The translations under genes and the position numbers were made by a program. From contig JAFTEC010000048.1 of NCBI GenBank assembly GCA_017453865.1, positions 1-50,530 on the forward strand: a DNA stretch of 50,530 nt, written 5' to 3'. Of the stretch, positions 1-8,329 are shown in pieces (position 1 is the stretch's first letter; every line of letters begins with the position of its first letter). Below the pieces are notes generated by a model. It worked only from the letters and a program-made list of their open reading frames with translations. It searched no databases and was not told the origin of the DNA. This DNA comes from Lachnospiraceae bacterium. Lineage in GTDB: Bacteria; Bacillota; Clostridia; Lachnospirales; Lachnospiraceae.

Positions 1-395
1 CCCGTGGCGTAAACAAGTATCACATCATCCGTGCTACACTTGAGTCTCTTGCACTTCAGACAAATGACGTGCTGGCAGCCATGGAAGACGGATCGGGAGT
101 TAAGCTCAATGCTCTTAAGGTTGACGGCGGAGCCTGCAAGAACAATTTCCTTATGCAGTTCCAGTCAGATATCATCAATGCTCCCGTTCATCGTCCTGTA
201 TGTGTTGAGACCACCGCTATGGGTGCTTCTTACCTCGCAGGTCTTGCAGTCGGCTTCTGGGCAAGCAAGGATGACGTTATCAAGAACTGGGCTATAGACA
301 GAGAATTCAAGCCCGAAATGACTGATGCCGACAGAGATGCCAAGATCAAGGGCTGGAAGCAGGCAGTTAACGCAACCCGTAACTGGGCAAAATAA
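1..395 (+). CDS. glpK: Glycerol kinase, C-terminal part (5' end outside window)
   Basis: The first 130 codons are the C-terminal end of a glycerol kinase (FGGY carbohydrate kinase), which phosphorylates glycerol to sn-glycerol 3-phosphate in the cytoplasm. The frame is open from base 3. It reads [17 protein letters not shown], then the conserved [18 protein letters not shown] and [18 protein letters not shown], and ends at TAA 393-395. These blocks form the second FGGY domain and the ATP-side lobe. About three quarters of the protein lies upstream. The glycerol facilitator gene follows 117 bp downstream on the same strand, as expected for a glycerol operon. Identification is by direct recognition of family motifs; only the start and the upstream context are unknown. 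Confidence 0.95.
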   Translation, partial: RGVNKYHIIRATLESLALQTNDVLAAMEDGSGVKLNALKVDGGACKNNFLMQFQSDIINAPVHRPVCVETTAMGASYLAGLAVGFWASKDDVIKNWAIDREFKPEMTDADRDAKIKGWKQAVNATRNWAK

Positions 396-418
396 TCAAT
401 TAAGGTTTTCGCTGTTCT

Positions 419-445
419 CCGCCGGAGTGCCTGATGCTCCGGCGG
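419..445 (+). other. Intercistronic hairpin between glpK and glpF
   Basis: A perfect 9-bp stem (ccgccggag, 419-427, pairing with ctccggcgg, 437-445) encloses a 9-nt loop. No T-run follows, so it is not a classic intrinsic terminator. It may protect or process the mRNA between glpK and glpF. Confidence 0.6.
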
Positions 446-512
446 GGGCAGAAAACGATGGTCTGTTAGAGCAGGCCGGATCATATTTCACAAAATAAGG
501 AGGTTTTAGTTT

Positions 513-1226
513 ATGCAGGCTTATATTGCTGAGTTTATTGGAACAGCTATTCTGGTTATCTTAGGTGACGGTGTATGTTGTAACGTAAATCTTGAAAAGT
601 CTGGTTTTAAGGGCGGCGGCGCTGTTTACATCCTTATCGGATGGGGAATGGCAGTTATGGTTCCTGCATTCACCTTTGGTGCAATGTCAGGTGCTCACTT
701 TAATCCCGCTGTTACCATCGGCGCTGCTATCCGTGGCGGTCTTGCCTGGAATCTTGTTCCCGGCTACATCATCGCCCAGATGCTCGGCGGCTTCGTAGGC
801 GCAGCTATCCTTATGGTTCTCTTCGCAGATCACATCAAGGCTACGGATGATGATGCAACTGTTCGCGGCTGCTTCTGCACAGGACCGTCCATCCCGAATC
901 CCGGACTCAACTTCCTTTCAGAGTTCGTTGCTACCTTCATCCTTGTATTCACACTTGCTTCTATTCCCGCTAACTGCGGTGATTCAGGACTTTCCTGGGT
1001 ACTCGTTTACGGTGTAATCGTAGCTTGCGGTGCTTCCTTCGGAGGACTTACAGGATACGCAATGAATGCTGCAAGAGATTCAGCTCCCCGTTTTGCTTAT
1101 CAGCTTCTCGGACCTAATAAGGGCAACAAGGATCCCAACTGGGGCTATGGCTGGATACCCCTTATCGCACCTATCTGCGGCGGTATCGTAGCATCTCTCC
1201 TTCATATGGCAGTATTCGTTGGATGA
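513..1226 (+). CDS. glpF: Glycerol uptake facilitator / aquaglyceroporin
   Basis: A 237-residue integral membrane channel of the MIP family, letting glycerol diffuse into the cell before GlpK traps it as glycerol 3-phosphate. The first half carries the normal signature SGAHFNPAVTIG. The second half has GYAMNAARDSAPR where NPARD is usual, so the second pore motif is NAA rather than NPA; the Asp after the Arg, typical of glycerol-conducting members, is kept. Six hydrophobic spans and two half-helices fit the family length. The start at 513 follows a clear AAGGAGG about 8 bases upstream. It sits between glpK and the two oxidoreductases. Transport of glycerol rather than water is inferred from context and the Asp. 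Confidence 0.93.
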   Translation: MQAYIAEFIGTAILVILGDGVCCNVNLEKSGFKGGGAVYILIGWGMAVMVPAFTFGAMSGAHFNPAVTIGAAIRGGLAWNLVPGYIIAQMLGGFVGAAILMVLFADHIKATDDDATVRGCFCTGPSIPNPGLNFLSEFVATFILVFTLASIPANCGDSGLSWVLVYGVIVACGASFGGLTGYAMNAARDSAPRFAYQLLGPNKGNKDPNWGYGWIPLIAPICGGIVASLLHMAVFVG

Positions 1227-1276
1227 GGTTTGGTTATTTTCGGTAAAATCAAATATTGATTGCTGATTGAGTGGAG

Positions 1277-1317
1277 AAAAACGGCGACGGAAGCATCAGG
1301 CTCTGTTGCCGTTTTTT
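1277..1317 (+). terminator. Intrinsic terminator (or attenuator) after glpF
   Basis: AAAAACGGCGAC at 1277-1288 pairs with GTTGCCGTTTTT at 1305-1316 with one G-U pair, and the 3' arm runs into the T-tract. It lies inside what looks like one glycerol operon, so it may lower rather than end transcription into the oxidoreductase genes. Confidence 0.75.
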
Positions 1318-1350
1318 AAAAAGATGTTGTAATTTAAGAAAGGAATGACT

Positions 1351-2808
1351 ATGACTTACGATTGTATCATAATCGGAGCAGGCGTCAGCGGAAGTGCCAC
1401 GGCTCGTGAGCTTTCAAAGTATGACCTGAACGTCTGTGTGCTTGAAAAGGGCGAGGATGTCTGCTCCGGAACAAGTAAGGCAAACAGTGCCATTGTGCAT
1501 GCAGGCTTTGATGCAGCCGAGGGTTCCCTTATGGCAAAGCTCAATGTTGAGGGAAATGAAATGATGGGAGAACTTGCCAAAGACCTGGACATACCCTTCG
1601 AGAGAAACGGCTCTCTCGTTGTCTGCATACATGAAGAGGAAAAGGGCGGTTTACAGGAGCTCTATGACAGAGGTATCGCAAACGGTGTCAAGGAGCTGAA
1701 GCTTCTCAATAAGGAGGAGCTCCACAAAATGGAGCCCAATCTTGCGGACGAGGCCTGCGCGGCTCTCTACGCTCCGACCGGCGGGATCATCTGCCCTTTC
1801 ATGCTGAATATCGCTATGGCAGAGAATGCAGCTATGAACGGCGTTGATTTCTTCTTTAATACGGAGGCGGAGACCTTAAAGCGTGATGAAGACGGTATAT
1901 GGCATATCCGCACGAATAACGGCGAATACAAGACAAAGTACGTTGTAAATGCTGCTGGCATCTACTCCGACGTATTCCACAATATGGTTGCAGACAAGAA
2001 GATCCACATCACTCCGAGACGCGGTGACTACTGCCTTCTCGACAAGGAAGTGGGAAATCTTGTTTCAAAGACAATATTCCCCCAGCCCACGAAGCTGGGT
2101 AAGGGCGTGCTGGTTTCACCGACCATCCATGGAAACCTAATAGTAGGTCCCACCGCCATAGACATTGAGGATAAGGAGGCTACAGCCACAACTGCTGCCG
2201 GCATCAACGATCTTATCGAAAAGGCCGGAATGCATGTAAAGAACCTTCCGGTTGCGAGAAAGGTCATCACAAGCTTTGCAGGACTCCGTGCCCATGAGGA
2301 CAACCACGAATTCGTTATCGGCGAAGTTAAGGAGGCTCCGGGCTTCATTGACTGCGCGGGTATCGAGTCACCGGGACTTACATCGAGCCCCGCCATCGGA
2401 AGGATGGTTGCAGGCATCGTCTGCGATCTTGCAAAGCCCGAAAAGAAGGCAAACTGGAACGGAAAGCGAAAGGGTATACTGAATCCCTCCAATATGTCCG
2501 TAGAAGAGAGAAATGAGCTCATCAAGAAGGATCCCGCATACGGCCAGATCATCTGCCGCTGCGAGTCCATTTCCGAAGGAGAGATACTGGATGCTATGAG
2601 ACGTCCTCTCGGAGCACGCTCACTTGACGGTGTGAAGAGACGTACCAGAGCCGGAATGGGAAGATGTCAGGCAGGCTTCTGCTCACCGAGGGTTATGGAG
2701 ATAATAAACCGCGAGCTTGGTATTCCGATTGAGAAGATCACAAAGAGCGGCGGCAAGTCGGTGATCGCTCCTGAGCGTACAAAGGCCGGGAAAGGAGGAG
2801 AAGCATAA
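1351..2808 (+). CDS. NAD(P)/FAD-dependent oxidoreductase, GlpA/GlpO-like with BFD-like Fe-S domain
   Basis: A 485-residue flavoprotein of the DAO family, likely oxidising glycerol 3-phosphate to dihydroxyacetone phosphate as the dehydrogenase of this operon. The N-terminus has the FAD-binding IIIGAGVSGSATARELS and a Glu ending the second strand (VLEKG). The substrate/FAD domain fills residues 40-380. The C-terminal 80 residues hold a BFD-like [2Fe-2S] domain with CRCESISEGEI and GMGRCQAGFC, as in anaerobic GlpA-type proteins. The start at 1351 is preferred because AAAGGA lies 6 bases upstream; the in-frame ATG at 1345 directly abuts that motif. It overlaps the next gene by one base (TAATG). 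The exact substrate is inferred from neighbours glpK and glpF. Confidence 0.85.
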   Translation: MTYDCIIIGAGVSGSATARELSKYDLNVCVLEKGEDVCSGTSKANSAIVHAGFDAAEGSLMAKLNVEGNEMMGELAKDLDIPFERNGSLVVCIHEEEKGGLQELYDRGIANGVKELKLLNKEELHKMEPNLADEACAALYAPTGGIICPFMLNIAMAENAAMNGVDFFFNTEAETLKRDEDGIWHIRTNNGEYKTKYVVNAAGIYSDVFHNMVADKKIHITPRRGDYCLLDKEVGNLVSKTIFPQPTKLGKGVLVSPTIHGNLIVGPTAIDIEDKEATATTAAGINDLIEKAGMHVKNLPVARKVITSFAGLRAHEDNHEFVIGEVKEAPGFIDCAGIESPGLTSSPAIGRMVAGIVCDLAKPEKKANWNGKRKGILNPSNMSVEERNELIKKDPAYGQIICRCESISEGEILDAMRRPLGARSLDGVKRRTRAGMGRCQAGFCSPRVMEIINRELGIPIEKITKSGGKSVIAPERTKAGKGGEA

Positions 2809-4073
2809 TGATGACTTATGATATTGTTATCGTAGGCGGAGGTCCTGCGGGTCTTGCTGCTGCAGTGGCTGCAAGAGAAGCCGGAACACAGTCGATCCTC
2901 ATCCTTGAACGTGACCATGAGCTTGGGGGAATCCTCAATCAGTGCATACATAACGGCTTCGGTCTCCATACCTTCAAGGAGGAGCTCACCGGTCCCGAGT
3001 ATGCGTACCGCTTTATGAAGCAGGTTTTCGACGAGAAGATCGAGTACAAGCTGAATACAATGGTTATGGATATTTCCCCTGACCGGGTCGTTACAGCTAT
3101 GAACAAGACCGACGGAATGTTTGAGATAAAGGCCGGTGCGGTCGTTCTCGCAATGGGCTGCCGAGAGAGGCCGAGAGGAGCCTTAAATATCCCGGGCTAC
3201 AGGCCGGCAGGTATTTTTTCCGCAGGTACGGCTCAGCGCCTTGTTAATATTGAAGGCTATATGCCGGGACGTGAGGTCGTTATCCTCGGATCCGGTGATA
3301 TCGGACTTATAATGGCACGCCGTATGACACTTGAAGGCGCAAAGGTAAAGGTCGTTGCAGAGCTTCTGCCCTTCTCCGGCGGTTTGAAGAGAAATATAGT
3401 TCAATGTCTGGACGACTTCGGAATTCCTCTTAAGCTCTCGCATACCGTTGTTAACATTGAGGGCAAGGAAAGGGTTTCCGCCGTGACCATCGCCGAGGTT
3501 GGTCCGGATATGAAGCCTATCCCCGGTACGGAGGAGAGATACACCTGTGACACGCTCCTTCTTTCCTGCGGACTTATCCCGGAGAACGAGCTTTCAAAGA
3601 GTGCGGGCGTAGAGCTTAATCCCGTTACCAGCGGACCTGTTGTGAACGAGTCTCTGGAAACCAGTATCCCCGGTGTATTTGCCTGCGGAAACGTGCTTCA
3701 CGTACACGATCTGGTTGACTTTGTTTCCGAGGAAGCAAAGAAGGCCGGAGAGAACGCATCGAAGTTCGTTAAGGAGGGTGAGAAGAAGAGCGACAAGGAG
3801 CCCATTAAGCTTGTTGCCACAGAGGGCGCGCGCTATACCGTTCCCTGCACTCTGGATACAGACAGGATGGACGATCTCCTTACAGTCCGCTTCCGTGTGG
3901 GGGCAGTGTTCCAGGATTCCTATGTGAGCGTTTACTTTGATGATGAGCGCGTGATGCATAATCAGAAAAGGATAATGGCTCCCGGTGAGATGGAGCAGGT
4001 TATTCTCCAGAAGAAGAAGCTTTCAGAATACCCGGATCTCAAGACTATTACCATAAAGATAGAGAAGGAATAA
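2808..4073 (+). CDS. FAD-dependent pyridine nucleotide-disulfide-type oxidoreductase
   Basis: A 421-residue protein with two dinucleotide-binding motifs: IVGGGPAGLAAAVAARE at the N-terminus (FAD) and VVILGSGDIGLIMARRM near residue 160 (NAD(P)H). The stretch GGILNQCIHNGFG after the first Rossmann unit and the FACGNVLHVHDLVDFVSEEA motif (FAD contact) are typical of the partner flavoprotein in Clostridial glycerol operons. It probably passes electrons between the GlpA-like protein and a nicotinamide or other carrier. The start overlaps the previous stop as TAATG, with AAAGGAGG upstream. The DUF1667 gene follows 12 bases downstream. The family assignment is firm; its precise electron partner is inference. 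Confidence 0.85.
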   Translation: MMTYDIVIVGGGPAGLAAAVAAREAGTQSILILERDHELGGILNQCIHNGFGLHTFKEELTGPEYAYRFMKQVFDEKIEYKLNTMVMDISPDRVVTAMNKTDGMFEIKAGAVVLAMGCRERPRGALNIPGYRPAGIFSAGTAQRLVNIEGYMPGREVVILGSGDIGLIMARRMTLEGAKVKVVAELLPFSGGLKRNIVQCLDDFGIPLKLSHTVVNIEGKERVSAVTIAEVGPDMKPIPGTEERYTCDTLLLSCGLIPENELSKSAGVELNPVTSGPVVNESLETSIPGVFACGNVLHVHDLVDFVSEEAKKAGENASKFVKEGEKKSDKEPIKLVATEGARYTVPCTLDTDRMDDLLTVRFRVGAVFQDSYVSVYFDDERVMHNQKRIMAPGEMEQVILQKKKLSEYPDLKTITIKIEKE

Positions 4074-4085
4074 GGAGGCAGAGAG

Positions 4086-4451
4086 ATGACAACAAAAGAA
4101 CTTACCTGTATCGGCTGCCCCATGGGGTGTCTGATAACGGTTCAGATGGAAAAAGGCGAAGTTATAAGTGTGGAGGGAAATACCTGCCAGAAGGGTGATA
4201 TCTACGCCCGTAAGGAGGTTACAAATCCCACCCGTATCGTGACCAGCACGGTAGTGATAAAGGATGGCGACAAGCCCCGTCTTTCCGTTAAGACGAAGAA
4301 CGATATCCCGAAGGACAAGATCTTCGAGGTTATGAAGGATATCGACGCTGCCGATGTTACAGCTCCGAAGCATATAGGCGACGTTGTGGTAAGTAATGTT
4401 GCAGGCACGGGAGTTGACGTTATCGCCACGAGAAACATAGAAAAAGTGTAA
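4086..4451 (+). CDS. DUF1667 domain protein, cysteine-rich oxidoreductase partner
   Basis: A 121-residue protein beginning with a CxxCxxxC cluster (TCIGCPMGCLITV) followed by a further Cys in EGNTCQKGDIYARKEVTNP, a pattern that suggests metal or Fe-S binding. The rest, with the conserved PTRIVTSTV segment, matches DUF1667 proteins that regularly follow the two flavoproteins seen just upstream. It is likely the third component of the glycerol 3-phosphate oxidising complex, though its biochemical role is not known to me. A strong AAGGAGG stands in front of the ATG. A strong terminator at 4506 closes the operon. Confidence 0.85.
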   Translation: MTTKELTCIGCPMGCLITVQMEKGEVISVEGNTCQKGDIYARKEVTNPTRIVTSTVVIKDGDKPRLSVKTKNDIPKDKIFEVMKDIDAADVTAPKHIGDVVVSNVAGTGVDVIATRNIEKV

Positions 4452-4505
4452 GTATTCAAAGTGATAATCTGCTGAAACGCAGATGACATATGAAAATTAA
4501 CTTGG

Positions 4506-4547
4506 CCCGCAGGTCTTCGGGAACTCTTCCCGACCTGCGGGTTTTTT
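4506..4547 (+). terminator. Strong intrinsic terminator of the glycerol operon
   Basis: A perfect 10-bp stem, cccgcaggtc (4506-4515) with gacctgcggg (4532-4541), is followed directly by six T residues (4542-4547). This is the clearest terminator in the window. Confidence 0.93.
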
Positions 4548-4568
4548 ATCCGTTTTCAGCAAGGCGGG

Positions 4569-4818
4569 GCACTGTTGAATACAGTGCAGGCAAAGCTGCC
4601 TTTGTCATTCTGAGGACGGAGCCCGAAGGTTCTTTATATTCCGCCTCATATCAGTACTGCTCACAAAAAAGACACAGTTCAAACATTTTTTAAACAGATT
4701 TTTTCGATATCATTGCTCTTGTCGGGGATGAATCCCGAAGGAGCTTTGTCTCGCCGAAGGCGGGAGCGTACTCCGCGGAACGCGGAGTTTATGCGGACAG
4801 TTTCCGATTTCGTCCGCA
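4569..4818. repeat. Hairpin-rich intergenic region between the DUF1667 gene and the beta-helix gene
   Basis: The 395-base gap 4452-4846 holds no gene. After the terminator it has a row of palindromes: GCACTGT/ACAGTGC (4569-4587), AGGCA/TGCCT (4588-4601), CGCC-GAA-GGCG (4752-4762), ACTCCGCG-GAA-CGCGGAGT (4770-4788) and TGCGGAC/GTCCGCA (4792-4818). Between them, near 4603-4634, is a copy of a TGTCATTCTGAG...CGAAGG...TTCTTT element. The two inner hairpins share GAA loops with palindromes at 9695, 9773 and 22716. Only the last 25 bases before 4847 look like an ordinary gene leader. Confidence 0.75.
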
Positions 4819-4846
4819 AAAAGTCATAGAAAGTCGAGGTCAGATA

Positions 4847-6421
4847 ATGAGTAAAGAAAGAATCAATAAAAACGCTGCACTTCTTGCAGCCGTCATATTT
4901 TTTGCAAGCACTACGGGTACCGCCTGCGCCGACGGAAGGCTCCCTTCTGCGGCAGCAGTAAGGGCGGATACCGGAGTGGTTACCGAGGATACAGAGGAAA
5001 ACGTGGCAGACGACGGCTCCGGGGAAATAAAAGATACAGATGCATACGAGCTAATGGAAAGCTCTGCCGATGGTGAGCATGTGATCACGGCAGACGGAGA
5101 GGATGCTTCATACAGCGAGCTAAAGATCCAGAAAACCGGCGACTCCGAGGGCGACGAAGCCGATTTCTACGGTGAGAATTCCGCTGTATTTGCAACCAAC
5201 GGAGCAACCTTGAACCTAAGCGATATCTCGGTTAATACAAGCGGAACCCACGCAAATGCCGTTTTCAGCTATGGCGAAGGAACAACCGTTAATATTTCCG
5301 ACTCGGTGATACTTACTGACGGTAACTGCTCCGGAGGCATAATGACCACCGGCGGAGGAACCATGAATGCGGAGAACCTTACGGTTCATACCACCGGAAA
5401 TTCCTCTGCCGCCATACGTTCGGACAGGGGAGGCGGAACGGTCAACGTGACGGGAGGAAGCTATTCTGCGGACGGAAGCGGATCCCCTGCGGTCTATTCC
5501 ACCGCCGATATCACGGTAAATGATGCGGAGCTTAACTCCACTACATCCGAAGGGATCGTGGTGGAGGGAAAGAACAGCGTCACCCTTAATAATGTGACGC
5601 TTACCGCGGACAATAATAAGCATAACAGCGACAAGTCGGATAATTTCAAGGCTGTGATGATATATCAGTCGATGTCGGGCGATGCCGATCAGGGAAAGGC
5701 GGAATTTTCGATGAACGGCGGAAGTCTTACCAATATGAGCGGCGACGTATTCTTCGTAAATAATACCGTAGCGGATATCAGCCTGAATAATGCGGACATA
5801 TCCAACCGCGGAGGCGGGGCCTTCCTGAGAGCTGCTGCCGCAGGCTGGGGAAACGAAGGAGAAAACGGCGGCAAGGTTAATCTGTATGCCGACACCCAGG
5901 AGATAAACGGCGATATTGTGGTTGATGATATTTCTGCTTTGAATCTCTATCTTTCAAACGGCTCCGAATTCACGGGTACAGTGAATACCGGCGGAGAGGC
6001 CGGGGAGGTGTATGTGGAGCTGAAGGACGGCTCCAAATGGACGCTTACCGCTGATTCGTTTATCACCTCTCTTACCTGTGATATGGACGCTATAGATCTG
6101 AACGGCCACAAGCTCTATATTGACGGGGATGAATACAAGGAAGATTCGGAGTACAGCGGCGAAGCAATCGAAATAAAGAGCGGGAGCGGAGTTTCCCGTA
6201 ACGGAATGCCGGGACAGGGAAACCCGCCGGAAGGAAAGGGAAACCCGCCTGAAGGGGGAAGCATTTCCGGTAACGGGCTGCGGGGAAAAGGCAACCCACC
6301 GCAGGGCAACCCGCCGGACGGAAACGGAAACCCGCCGCAGGGAAACCCACTGCAGGGTAAGCCCGGGGAGGGTAAGGGAAACCCTCCCGGCGGAGAAAGA
6401 GGGAAGGGAGCTTCGTCTTGA
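4847..6421 (+). CDS. Secreted beta-helix-like surface protein with GNPP-rich tail
   Basis: A 524-residue exported protein of unknown function. Residues 1-28 form a signal peptide (Lys/Arg start, AALLAAVIFFAS core) with likely cleavage after ACA; the Cys there lacks a proper lipobox. Residues 80-400 are rich in Gly, Asn, Thr and Ser with repeating turns such as GATLNLSDISVNTSG, GTMNAENLTVHTTG and GTVNVTGGSYSADG, which suggests a right-handed parallel beta-helix (pectin-lyase-like or adhesin fold). Residues 445-520 are a low-complexity tail of GNPP/EGKG repeats. No LPXTG, transmembrane anchor or catalytic motif is visible. GAGGT lies 7 bases before the ATG. Adhesin or matrix protein is a guess. 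Confidence 0.8.
   Translation: MSKERINKNAALLAAVIFFASTTGTACADGRLPSAAAVRADTGVVTEDTEENVADDGSGEIKDTDAYELMESSADGEHVITADGEDASYSELKIQKTGDSEGDEADFYGENSAVFATNGATLNLSDISVNTSGTHANAVFSYGEGTTVNISDSVILTDGNCSGGIMTTGGGTMNAENLTVHTTGNSSAAIRSDRGGGTVNVTGGSYSADGSGSPAVYSTADITVNDAELNSTTSEGIVVEGKNSVTLNNVTLTADNNKHNSDKSDNFKAVMIYQSMSGDADQGKAEFSMNGGSLTNMSGDVFFVNNTVADISLNNADISNRGGGAFLRAAAAGWGNEGENGGKVNLYADTQEINGDIVVDDISALNLYLSNGSEFTGTVNTGGEAGEVYVELKDGSKWTLTADSFITSLTCDMDAIDLNGHKLYIDGDEYKEDSEYSGEAIEIKSGSGVSRNGMPGQGNPPEGKGNPPEGGSISGNGLRGKGNPPQGNPPDGNGNPPQGNPLQGKPGEGKGNPPGGERGKGASS
6205..6415 (+). repeat. Tandem GNPP-coding repeat at the 3' end of the beta-helix gene
   Basis: Degenerate units built on gg(a/c)aacccgcc(g/t) repeat through the last 210 bases of the gene, coding GNPPEGKG, GNPPQGNPP and GNPPDGNG. 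Repeats of this kind can change copy number by slippage. Confidence 0.75.
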
Positions 6422-6495
6422 AAAAAAGTATAAAAAAGTATAAAATGTATAGAAAAGTATAAAAAGTTATAAAGGAATTGAAAAAGTATAAAATG
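6421..6495 (+). repeat. AT-rich direct repeats containing the candidate start of the ATPase gene
   Basis: The unit AAAAAGTATAAAA recurs about four or five times. The 15-mer AAAAAGTATAAAATG occurs exactly twice, at 6433-6447 and 6481-6495, and the second copy contains the ATG at 6493. TATAAA boxes inside the units could act as -10 elements. Confidence 0.7.
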
Positions 6496-7557
6496 CAGAA
6501 TCCTTTTACCACCACATTCAGCAAAATACCGGACTATACATATATTCCAACCTCTCAGACAGAGGAGATAATCGAGAATTTCAGCTATGATGTCCCGTCG
6601 GAGTCAGTATATAAGATAACCGGGGTCAGAGGATCCGGGAAAACTGTGCTGCTTGCCAAGATCGAAGAAGAGTTCGGAACGAATGAGCGGAGGAATGACG
6701 GATGGCTTGTGTACAGACTGACACCGGCCAGGGATATGCTTATGCAATTTGCCTCAATGCTTTATATGGAGCCCTTTATCAAAAAGAAAAAAAGCGGAAC
6801 AGGCTTAACTGTTTCAGCCAATATTTTGGGGAGTGGGGCAGGTATCGGAATATCGGAACAAAAATCTGAAAAGATCTTCGATATAGGTGCAGAGCTGGAT
6901 CGTTTGCTTAAAGAAGCAGCCGGACAGAAAAAGAAAATAATGATAGGAGTTGATGAGGTTTCAAAGACTCCGGACATGGTAGTATTTGCATCGGAATTCG
7001 GGAAATGGCTAAGAGCGGGATATCCGGTGTATCTGGTATGTACGGGACTGTACGAAAATATAGAGCAGTTATCCAACGTAAAAAATCTTACTTTCTTCAG
7101 ACGGGCTTCCACGGTTAAGACTGAAGCACTTAACAGCGTCAGAATGTCCGAAATGTACAAAATCAGATTGGATATCGGAATAGATCTCGCAAAAAAACTG
7201 TCGGCAGTCACTAAAGGTTATGCTTATGCTTTTCAGGAACTCGGGATACTGTGGTTCAGGAAAAAGAAGAGCGACGGGACAGAGGACATAATAGAGAGTC
7301 TGAAAACAGAATTATTTGCCTATTCATACGAAAAGATCTGGGAGGAATTGACAGAAGCTGACCGGGAAATGGCGCGTCTTCTTACGGATAAGGAGGAGTA
7401 CAAACGGAGTGAAATAACGGCGCTTATGGACAAACCGGGAAATTACTCTGTTTACAGGGACAGGCTTTTAAGGCGTGGGATAATAAACGCGAGACAGGCG
7501 TATATCTCCCTCGCACTTCCGTTTTTTAATGAATATATAAAGGAATACTGCTCTTGA
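6493..7557 (+). CDS. AAA-type ATP-binding protein of unknown role
   Basis: A 354-residue P-loop ATPase. It opens with the NPFTTTF..PDYTYIP..TEEIIE pattern common to a family of orphan Clostridial ATP-binding proteins. Walker A is GVRGSGKT near residue 45 and Walker B is KIMIGVDEVSKT near residue 150; the segment VCTGLYENIEQLSNVKNLTFFRRA is also family-typical. A winged-helix-like C-terminus (TDKEEYKRSEITALM) may bind DNA. The start is uncertain: ATG 6493 is 16 bases after AAAGGA, while TTG 6478 is one base after it. Base composition looks more AT-rich than the neighbours. A link to mobile elements or defence has been suggested for similar ATPases but nothing adjacent supports it here. Confidence 0.75.
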   Translation: MQNPFTTTFSKIPDYTYIPTSQTEEIIENFSYDVPSESVYKITGVRGSGKTVLLAKIEEEFGTNERRNDGWLVYRLTPARDMLMQFASMLYMEPFIKKKKSGTGLTVSANILGSGAGIGISEQKSEKIFDIGAELDRLLKEAAGQKKKIMIGVDEVSKTPDMVVFASEFGKWLRAGYPVYLVCTGLYENIEQLSNVKNLTFFRRASTVKTEALNSVRMSEMYKIRLDIGIDLAKKLSAVTKGYAYAFQELGILWFRKKKSDGTEDIIESLKTELFAYSYEKIWEELTEADREMARLLTDKEEYKRSEITALMDKPGNYSVYRDRLLRRGIINARQAYISLALPFFNEYIKEYCS

Positions 7558-7666
7558 ACCGATTGCATGTGAATTAGAACAATATGCGAAACGGGATCTG
7601 TTGTAGAATGAAAGGCGGAACTGACCCCTGGAGGACGGTTCCGCGGCTGAGCTAAAGCAGGTCAGG

Positions 7667-8329
7667 TCAACATTTCCTGACCCCCGCCATATATACGCCA
7701 TCGGCGAGGCCGCTGCCGTCACCCAGGTGCAACATCATCTCATCAAAGTTTACATAATTCTCAGATCTTCCATGGGAGTTGTGGACAGTGAAGCGGTGGG
7801 ATGAACCTTCTAAGGAAACGGAAGGATTTTCCGGGATCCGTTCTATACACATTGTGTGCAGCATGCGTCTTAAGCTGCTGCGGTTATTCATTATCGTAAA
7901 TATCATCACATCCGAGCATTCTGCAAGCTCCTTAAATTTTTTCCTGTTTGAGGTATTTTCCACAAAAAAGCCGAGGCTTCGTAAATATTTTGCTGCTGCC
8001 TGGGGTGCAGTGCCGAAGGCGGCAAAGAATGATGCCCCGTGACCCTCGAAATGGCGGATGATATCCGCGAGGGGGAGGGGGTGACCGAGTATCTTTAGGG
8101 CGTTATACACGGCAGCTGCCCCGCAGCCCGAATGTGCAAAGCTTTTCGAGCCATATCTCAGCTCCTTTTTTTCGTTCTGATCCTCAATGAATACGTTTTC
8201 CCCGGAAGAGGTATAGGATTTATTTATAAAATAATTATTTTCTGTTGTTTTTTTATGAAAGATGCCGATCATCGTGTTCAGGAAGCCTGAAACGGCGTAA
8301 AACAGCAGTATAAAGGGGTGTGTAGCCAT
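7667..8329 (-). CDS. C39-like papain-fold cysteine peptidase
   Basis: A 220-residue protein on the minus strand. The N-terminus (FILLFYAVSGFLNTMIGIF) is hydrophobic and could be a membrane anchor or uncleaved signal. The likely catalytic Cys lies in HSGCGAAAVYNALKILG, and a His appears in HRFTVHNSHG followed by Asn, matching the Cys-His-Asn order of C39-like peptidases and related domains. There is no ABC transporter partner, so it is not a standard bacteriocin-leader exporter. The start at 8329 is chosen because AAAGGA on the minus strand abuts the ATG at 8338 but sits about 9 bases before this one. It is transcribed away from the flagellar operon from an overlapping divergent promoter. Function unknown. 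Confidence 0.65.
   Translation of the reverse strand: MATHPFILLFYAVSGFLNTMIGIFHKKTTENNYFINKSYTSSGENVFIEDQNEKKELRYGSKSFAHSGCGAAAVYNALKILGHPLPLADIIRHFEGHGASFFAAFGTAPQAAAKYLRSLGFFVENTSNRKKFKELAECSDVMIFTIMNNRSSLRRMLHTMCIERIPENPSVSLEGSSHRFTVHNSHGRSENYVNFDEMMLHLGDGSGLADGVYMAGVRKC

Noticed and set aside
2028..2570. 180-codon minus-strand open frame inside the GlpA-like gene
   Set aside because: Antisense shadow of a conserved coding region.
4490..4693. 67-codon open frame after the DUF1667 gene
   Set aside because: It runs through the operon terminator and hairpins and has no homology signal.
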